Positions 59,600 to 64,000 of a stretch of 64,000 nt of DNA are shown one piece after another. Source of the stretch: JBCCGR01 sp039029195. GTDB taxonomy: Bacteria; Pseudomonadota; Alphaproteobacteria; Rhizobiales; Rhizobiaceae. Every line of letters starts with the position of its first letter. Positions within the stretch are counted from its first letter, which is position 1. The notes beneath the pieces are model-generated. The model did not search any database, had not been told where the DNA came from, and saw only the letters and a program-made list of their open reading frames with translations. The stretch is from contig JBCCGR010000021.1 in NCBI GenBank assembly GCA_039029195.1, positions 1 to 64,000 on the forward strand. The letters run 5' to 3'. The translations under genes were made by a program, and so were the position numbers.

Positions 59600-61330
59600 A
59601 TGTGGACCTTCGCAAATCCTGATTGGGTGGCCGCTCTGAAGGGTGGCTATTCGCTGCTGCCAGATCTGCCACTTGATGAGACTGAAGCAAAACGAGCGAT
59701 CGGGATATTCAACAAGCTTCATCTTCCGGATGTTCCGGGTCAGCCACAGATGGTTGAGGCGGCGGGTGACTGGTTCCGGGATATCGTCGCCGCGCTGTTT
59801 GGTTCTTTGGACGATGCGGGCGTTCGACGTGTCCAGGAACTGTTTGCCCTGGTTCCCAAAAAGAACTCCAAAACGACCGGCGGGGCCGGCATCATGATAA
59901 CCGCGCTGTTGATGAATGAGCGCCCGCGCGCTGAATTTCTGCTGGTCGGGCCAACACAGGAAATTGCGGATCTGGCGCTTCAGCAATGCATCGGGATGAT
60001 TGATGCTGACACCTACTTGCAAAAGCGCTTTCAGGTGCAGGAGCACAAGAAGGCGATTATCGACCGATTCAACAAGTCGACGCTTAAGATCAAAACCTTC
60101 GACATGAAGGTGATGACCGGTGCCAAGCCCGTGGGGGTGCTGGTCGACGAAGTTCACATCCTGTCCAAAATTCGAGGGGCGGCAAATGTCATTGGTCAGA
60201 TCCGCGGCGGATTTCTGCCACGCCCTGAAGGGTTCCTTTTGATGATCACGACGCAAAGTGATGAGCCGCCTGCAGGTGTGTTCAAAAAGGAACTGGATTT
60301 TGCGCGCGCCGTGAGGGACGGGCGCATCACTGGCGAGGCGGCCACGGTGTTGCCGTTGCTCTATGAATTTCCGGAAGAGATGCAGACCGGCCAGAAGAAA
60401 CTTCCCAACGGCAAGGTGATCAAATTGCCGGAAAATCAGACCTGGCGGAATATGGAGCATTGGCCGCTCGTAACGCCCAATCTGGGATTGTCGATCACCG
60501 AGGACGGTCTTCGGAAGCTGTTTTTCAAGGCCGAAGCCAAGGGCGAAGAAGAGCTGCGCCGGTTCGCGTCTCAGCATCTGAATGTTCAGATCGGGCTTGG
60601 TCTTCACTCTGACCGGTGGCGCGGTGCTGATTATTGGGAGAGTGCAGCGGACAGTTCGATCACACTTGAAACCTTGATTGAGCGCTGTGAAGTGATCGTG
60701 GGCGGGATTGATGGCGGCGGCCTTGATGACCTGCTCGGGCTAACGTTGATTGGCCGGTGCCGGGACACTCGCGACTGGCTTACCTGGTCGCGTGCATGGG
60801 TTGCTCGAAGCCTGTTGGATCTGCGCCCCGAAATCGCATCGCAGCTTGAAGACTACAATCGCGATGGTGATCTGATTTTCATTGAGGATGCTGTTCAGGA
60901 CATCCGCGAAGTGGCGGATTGTGTGGAGCAGGTGCTTGATGCAGGTCTGTTGCCAGATGAAGCTGCGCTTGGCCTCGACCCGGTTGGTGTGACTGCCATC
61001 GTTGATGAGCTGCAGCTCCGTGGCGTAGATGAAAAGCAGGCGGTCGCGGTTCCGCAAGGCTATCGATTGACCGGTGCAATTCACTCGACCGAGCGGGCCT
61101 TGAAGGATGGCACGATGTGGCATGCCGACCAGGCGCTCATGGCGTTCTGTGTGAGCAACGCCAAAGCTGAGCAGCGCGGCAATGCGACCCTGATCACCAA
61201 GGAAACGGCAGGGCGCGCAAAGATTGACCCGCTTGTGGCGCTGTTCAATGCTGCCCAGCTCATGGGGCGAAATCCGTTGGTTGCCTCAACCGTATCGCTA
61301 TATGCGACCGAGTCGGTTTTGGTGGTTTAG
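59600..61330 (+). CDS. Terminase large subunit
   Basis: A 576-residue packaging motor. Walker A is LVPKKNSKTTGG (84-95), Walker B VGVLVDEVH, and the nuclease domain begins at IVGGIDGGGLDDLLGLTLIG. It cuts and pumps phage DNA into the head. The start is three bases after the small subunit stop. Confidence 0.92.
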   Translation: MWTFANPDWVAALKGGYSLLPDLPLDETEAKRAIGIFNKLHLPDVPGQPQMVEAAGDWFRDIVAALFGSLDDAGVRRVQELFALVPKKNSKTTGGAGIMITALLMNERPRAEFLLVGPTQEIADLALQQCIGMIDADTYLQKRFQVQEHKKAIIDRFNKSTLKIKTFDMKVMTGAKPVGVLVDEVHILSKIRGAANVIGQIRGGFLPRPEGFLLMITTQSDEPPAGVFKKELDFARAVRDGRITGEAATVLPLLYEFPEEMQTGQKKLPNGKVIKLPENQTWRNMEHWPLVTPNLGLSITEDGLRKLFFKAEAKGEEELRRFASQHLNVQIGLGLHSDRWRGADYWESAADSSITLETLIERCEVIVGGIDGGGLDDLLGLTLIGRCRDTRDWLTWSRAWVARSLLDLRPEIASQLEDYNRDGDLIFIEDAVQDIREVADCVEQVLDAGLLPDEAALGLDPVGVTAIVDELQLRGVDEKQAVAVPQGYRLTGAIHSTERALKDGTMWHADQALMAFCVSNAKAEQRGNATLITKETAGRAKIDPLVALFNAAQLMGRNPLVASTVSLYATESVLVV

Positions 61331-61342
61331 CGGGAGCTAGAC

Positions 61343-62623
61343 GTGTCATTCTGGGCAAAAATGTTTGGCGTGCGAAACCCGCCGCATGCAATGCCATCGG
61401 CTTCGGTTCAATCTTCGACCGGTGGCACCGTCATTGCAACACCTCAGGATTTGGAAGCCGCACTGCGTGACGGTGATGTATCTGACTCTGGTCAGCAAGT
61501 CACACCGGATAAGGCGATGCGAGTGGCGGCTGTCTATGCGTGTGTGAGAATCATATCTGGAGCGATTGCAACGCTGCCGTTCCAGATCAAACGCCGGGTT
61601 GATGATCGTACCCGCGAAAGTGTTACGGATATTGAGATTTGGCGGGTCATTTCCCGTGAGCCGAACAAATGGCAAACGCCGTCACAGTTTCGTCGCATGT
61701 TGCAGGCGCATCTGCTTTTGCGTGGCAACGGCTATGCAGCAATAACCCGGTCGGGGAATCGAATCCTTGAACTTATCCCACTCCACCCGGATCGGGTGGA
61801 GCTGCGTCAGAAAGACGATTTGTCACTTGAATATCTGTGGACCCGCCCAAACGGTGGTCGGGTGATTTTCAAACAATCCGATGTGTTCCATTTGGTTGGA
61901 TTGACGCTCGATGGTGTTCGGGGCGTGACCCCGATCACGTATGCGCGCGAGACAATCGGACTGTCGTTGGCGCAGGAAAGGCACGGCGCGGTTCAATTCA
62001 AAAATGGCCTCAATGTAGGCGGGACACTCACGACGGAGAAACATCTGGGGCCTGAGGGGCGCGAGAACATCAGAGCCGCAATGGATGAATACCGCAGTGA
62101 TGGCGATCGCGCGGGCAAATGGATGGTTCTGGAAGACGGACTAAAGGCGGAAGGGATGTCCATAACCGCTGAAGATGCTCAGTGGATCGAAAGCCGAAAA
62201 TTCACCCGATCTGATATCGCGATGTTCTTTGGCGTTCCGCCGCACATGATTGGCGATACCGAGAAAAGCACGTCCTGGGGATCTGGCATTGAGCAACAGT
62301 CAATCGGTTTTGTTGCCTATACGCTCGAAGACCATCTGACGATGTGGGAAGAAGCTAGCAATCGCGACCTGCTGCCTGATGGTGATGCCGACGCCGGTAC
62401 ATACTTTCGATTTAATCGCGCTGCGTTGGTTAAAGGTGACATCAAGACCCGATGGGAAACGCACGTCAAGGCTATGCAATGGGGCGCGCTTAGTCCGAAT
62501 GAGGTCAGGGCGCTTGAAGATATGAACCCACGTGAAGGTGGCGACATCTATTACGATCCGCCAAACACAGCGGGCGACAAAACCTACACAGGAGATGGTG
62601 ATGAGCCTCCGAAAACTCCCTGA
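61343..62623 (+). CDS. HK97-type portal protein
   Basis: A 426-residue portal of the HK97 family: AVYACVRIISGAIATLPFQI, HLLLRGNGYAAITRSGNRI, RHGAVQFKNGLNVGGTL, and DIAMFFGVPPHMIGDTEKS. It forms the dodecameric DNA gate of the capsid. The start is a GTG at 61343. Confidence 0.93.
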   Translation: MSFWAKMFGVRNPPHAMPSASVQSSTGGTVIATPQDLEAALRDGDVSDSGQQVTPDKAMRVAAVYACVRIISGAIATLPFQIKRRVDDRTRESVTDIEIWRVISREPNKWQTPSQFRRMLQAHLLLRGNGYAAITRSGNRILELIPLHPDRVELRQKDDLSLEYLWTRPNGGRVIFKQSDVFHLVGLTLDGVRGVTPITYARETIGLSLAQERHGAVQFKNGLNVGGTLTTEKHLGPEGRENIRAAMDEYRSDGDRAGKWMVLEDGLKAEGMSITAEDAQWIESRKFTRSDIAMFFGVPPHMIGDTEKSTSWGSGIEQQSIGFVAYTLEDHLTMWEEASNRDLLPDGDADAGTYFRFNRAALVKGDIKTRWETHVKAMQWGALSPNEVRALEDMNPREGGDIYYDPPNTAGDKTYTGDGDEPPKTP

Positions 62624-63440
62624 AGCCAAAACATTTACTCGGCCCAAGAATTTTCAATGGGATCCGCCTTCTGACGTGCTGGCCAAATGGGCTGAATCGC
62701 CGATGGCGGCTGAAGCTGACGATGAAAGCACGATTTCGATCTATGATGTGATCGGTGAGGACTTGTGGACCGGTGGTGGATTTACCGCGAAACGGATGGC
62801 CGGCGCGCTGCGACGAATTGGTGCCAATGAAGTGACCGTCAACATCAACTCGCCTGGTGGCGATATGTTCGAGGGGATTGCGATCTACAACCAGCTTGCC
62901 GAGCATCCAGCAAAAGTGAATATCCGCGTAATGGGTTGGGCTGCATCTGCTGCATCGATCATCGCGATGGCGGGCGATGATATCGAAATGGGACTTGGAA
63001 CCTTCATGATGGTTCACAATGCCTGGGGTGTGGTTGTTGGAAACCGTCACGATATGCGGGAGGGTGCCAACCTTTTTGATGAGTTTGATAGTGCTATTGC
63101 TGATATTTACGAGGCGCGAACCGGCGCCGATCGGGCGCACATCGAAAGCCTTATGGATACGGAAACATTCATGGCGCCGTCGACCGCTGTTGATGAAGGG
63201 TTTGCCGATCGTGTTGGCGAAAAAGTGGAAACCGAACCTCCTAACGATTCCCGTATGAATAGCATCACCGCCAAACGGCGAATGGATGCGCTTCTTGCAA
63301 GGCAGGGCCTGCCGCGTGCCGAGCGGCGGCGACTGATGCAGGATGCAGCCGGTACGCAAAACGCTGCCGGAACGGTCACGCAAAACGCTGACCTTGACCC
63401 CGCTGCCCTTCGGCAGCTTCTCGAAACCCTCAAATCCTAA
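62601..63440 (+). CDS. ClpP-like head maturation protease
   Basis: A 279-residue serine protease of the phage ClpP group. Nucleophile region GWAASAASIIAMAGDDIEMG, His in MMVHNAWGVV, and INSPGGDMFEGIAIYNQLA upstream. It likely trims the capsid scaffold during assembly. The ATG at 62601 has GGAG six bases upstream; it overlaps the portal gene by 23 bases. The C-terminal part contains a short repeat (GTQNAAGTVTQNAD). Confidence 0.92.
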   Translation: MSLRKLPEAKTFTRPKNFQWDPPSDVLAKWAESPMAAEADDESTISIYDVIGEDLWTGGGFTAKRMAGALRRIGANEVTVNINSPGGDMFEGIAIYNQLAEHPAKVNIRVMGWAASAASIIAMAGDDIEMGLGTFMMVHNAWGVVVGNRHDMREGANLFDEFDSAIADIYEARTGADRAHIESLMDTETFMAPSTAVDEGFADRVGEKVETEPPNDSRMNSITAKRRMDALLARQGLPRAERRRLMQDAAGTQNAAGTVTQNADLDPAALRQLLETLKS

Positions 63441-63450
63441 CGAGGACATT

Positions 63451-64000
63451 ATGAAAATGATTTCTTTTGTGGCGATGGCTCTCATCGCCTTGACGGCGCT
63501 TGCCTATCCGGCGGCCGCCGCGTCGATTGAGTTTGGTTCCTTTACCAATGCGCTTTCCGCATCTATGGATCCGATTGTGGCCATGGGTGTGATGGGTGCT
63601 GCGCCGATTGCTGATGGTCGGGTTCGCGGTATTCAAATGGCGCGAGTTGATGCATCAGACCCAAAGGCCATTCTGGCGGAAATCCAGAAGACGGTTGAGG
63701 CGCTGAAAACAGAGCACGAAAAGGAATTGGAGGGTATCAACGCAAAATTTGCTGATGTCGTTCAAATGGAAAAGGTGGAGCGCATCAACAACGATATCTC
63801 CGAGTTGACCAAAGCGCTTGACGATACGAACAAAGCTATTGCGGCTTTGCGGGTTGGCGGCGGCGAAAATAATGCTGCCGATCCTGATGTTGTGGCCCAC
63901 GCCGATGCATTTAGTCGGTTTTTCCGCAAGGGTGTTGATGCAGGTCTCGGTGACCTTGAGGTTAAAGCATCGTTGACTACGCAATCTGATCCCGACGGCG
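63451..64000 (+). CDS. Major capsid protein, HK97 type (5' part)
   Basis: The frame is open to the window edge (183 codons visible). From about residue 63 it looks like the HK97 delta/scaffold region: DPKAILAEIQKTVEALKTEH and a coiled coil up to IAALRVGGG, then the start of the shell domain. The first 24 residues (MKMISFVAMALIALTALAYP...AAA) look like a signal peptide, which is odd for a capsid protein. The ATG at 63451 has GAGGA upstream; MARVD at 63637 is an internal alternative with a weak site. Confidence 0.8.
   Translation, partial: MKMISFVAMALIALTALAYPAAAASIEFGSFTNALSASMDPIVAMGVMGAAPIADGRVRGIQMARVDASDPKAILAEIQKTVEALKTEHEKELEGINAKFADVVQMEKVERINNDISELTKALDDTNKAIAALRVGGGENNAADPDVVAHADAFSRFFRKGVDAGLGDLEVKASLTTQSDPDG

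Larger units (their letters stand above)
38432..64000. mobile_element. HK97-type tailed-phage prophage (left part; right end outside window)
   Basis: The block contains, in order, an att site in a tRNA, integrase, excisionase, clamp, repressor and Cro region, a long early operon, and then HNH, terminase, portal, protease and major capsid genes. The gene order is that of a siphovirus-like temperate phage with an HK97 head. Structural genes beyond the start of the capsid gene lie outside the window. Nothing in the visible genes suggests decay: frames are open and tightly packed. Confidence 0.93.

Noticed and set aside
59582..60607. 341-codon minus-strand frame
   Set aside because: Antisense to the terminase large subunit.
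63300..63400. Repeated ACGCAAAACGCTG near the end of the protease gene
   Set aside because: A short two-copy coding repeat (TQNAAG/TQNAD) in the protease tail; no palindrome and no resemblance to the GCACGT family.
62505..63485. 326-codon minus-strand frame
   Set aside because: Antisense to the ClpP-like protease gene; rich in His/Arg as expected for a shadow.
38432..64000. Diversity-generating retroelement or retron
   Set aside because: No reverse transcriptase motif was seen in any frame of the prophage part.

Overview
The window is a stretch of alphaproteobacterial chromosome, most likely from the Hyphomicrobiales (Rhizobiales), joined to the left part of a tailed-phage prophage. Evidence for the group is a CcrM-type GANTC methyltransferase, an APH-type homoserine kinase (ThrB), a SURF1 gene following DUF983, pyruvate phosphate dikinase, DUF1499 and DUF721 proteins, and a prophage carrying its own GcrA-like regulator. 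The genus cannot be fixed from sequence reading alone.

Chromosomal part (1-38431). On the plus strand, DUF983 (3' end only), SURF1, ispH, thrB and rnhA form a tight run. A minus-strand block follows: peroxiredoxin and a stand-alone DsbD N-terminal domain, then (after the plus-strand yqgE) a 7TM-PAS-GGDEF-EAL c-di-GMP protein, an acetyltransferase, an M16 peptidase and thrC. Two small secreted proteins, a HAD phosphatase, 3-methyladenine glycosylase I, ccrM, a second HAD and mutY come next. A DUF721 protein, a DsbA-like thioredoxin, smc and ppdK complete this part. Further right lie a class III aminotransferase, an acyl-CoA ligase, a DUF1499 membrane protein and an MBL hydrolase. A three-gene unit of an NAD-dependent oxidoreductase with a SAF-like tail, a PuuE-type allantoinase and OHCU decarboxylase follows. 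An M32 carboxypeptidase, an Ldh2-type dehydrogenase and a secreted orphan end the host DNA.

Prophage part (38432-64000, right end outside the window). The 3' half of a tRNA-Pro(CGG) gene at 38432-38478 marks attL; the rebuilt whole tRNA should lie beyond the right edge. A leftward block (integrase, overlapping excisionase, a phage sliding clamp, an HD hydrolase, small proteins, DUF3310) is followed by an immunity region with a leftward repressor and a rightward Cro-like gene. From 46487 to 58545 about two dozen rightward genes are packed with start and stop codons overlapping or nearly so. They include three DNA methyltransferases, an XRE regulator, a GcrA homologue, an Api92-like protein, a replication initiator carrying iteron-like repeats and a NusG/RfaH-like factor. 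The late module starts with HNH, small and large terminase, HK97 portal, ClpP-like protease and the 5' part of the major capsid gene.

The most unusual feature is a family of about ten related palindromic elements scattered through the prophage left and early regions. Each has a conserved GCACGT / CGCAA internal pair, a variable but self-complementary inner stem, and a variable but self-complementary outer stem. Several sit exactly at gene junctions: they encode the tail of the upstream protein, and their outer stem holds the Shine-Dalgarno sequence of the next gene. I do not recognise this family. No gene-free stretch in the window exceeds 300 bases.
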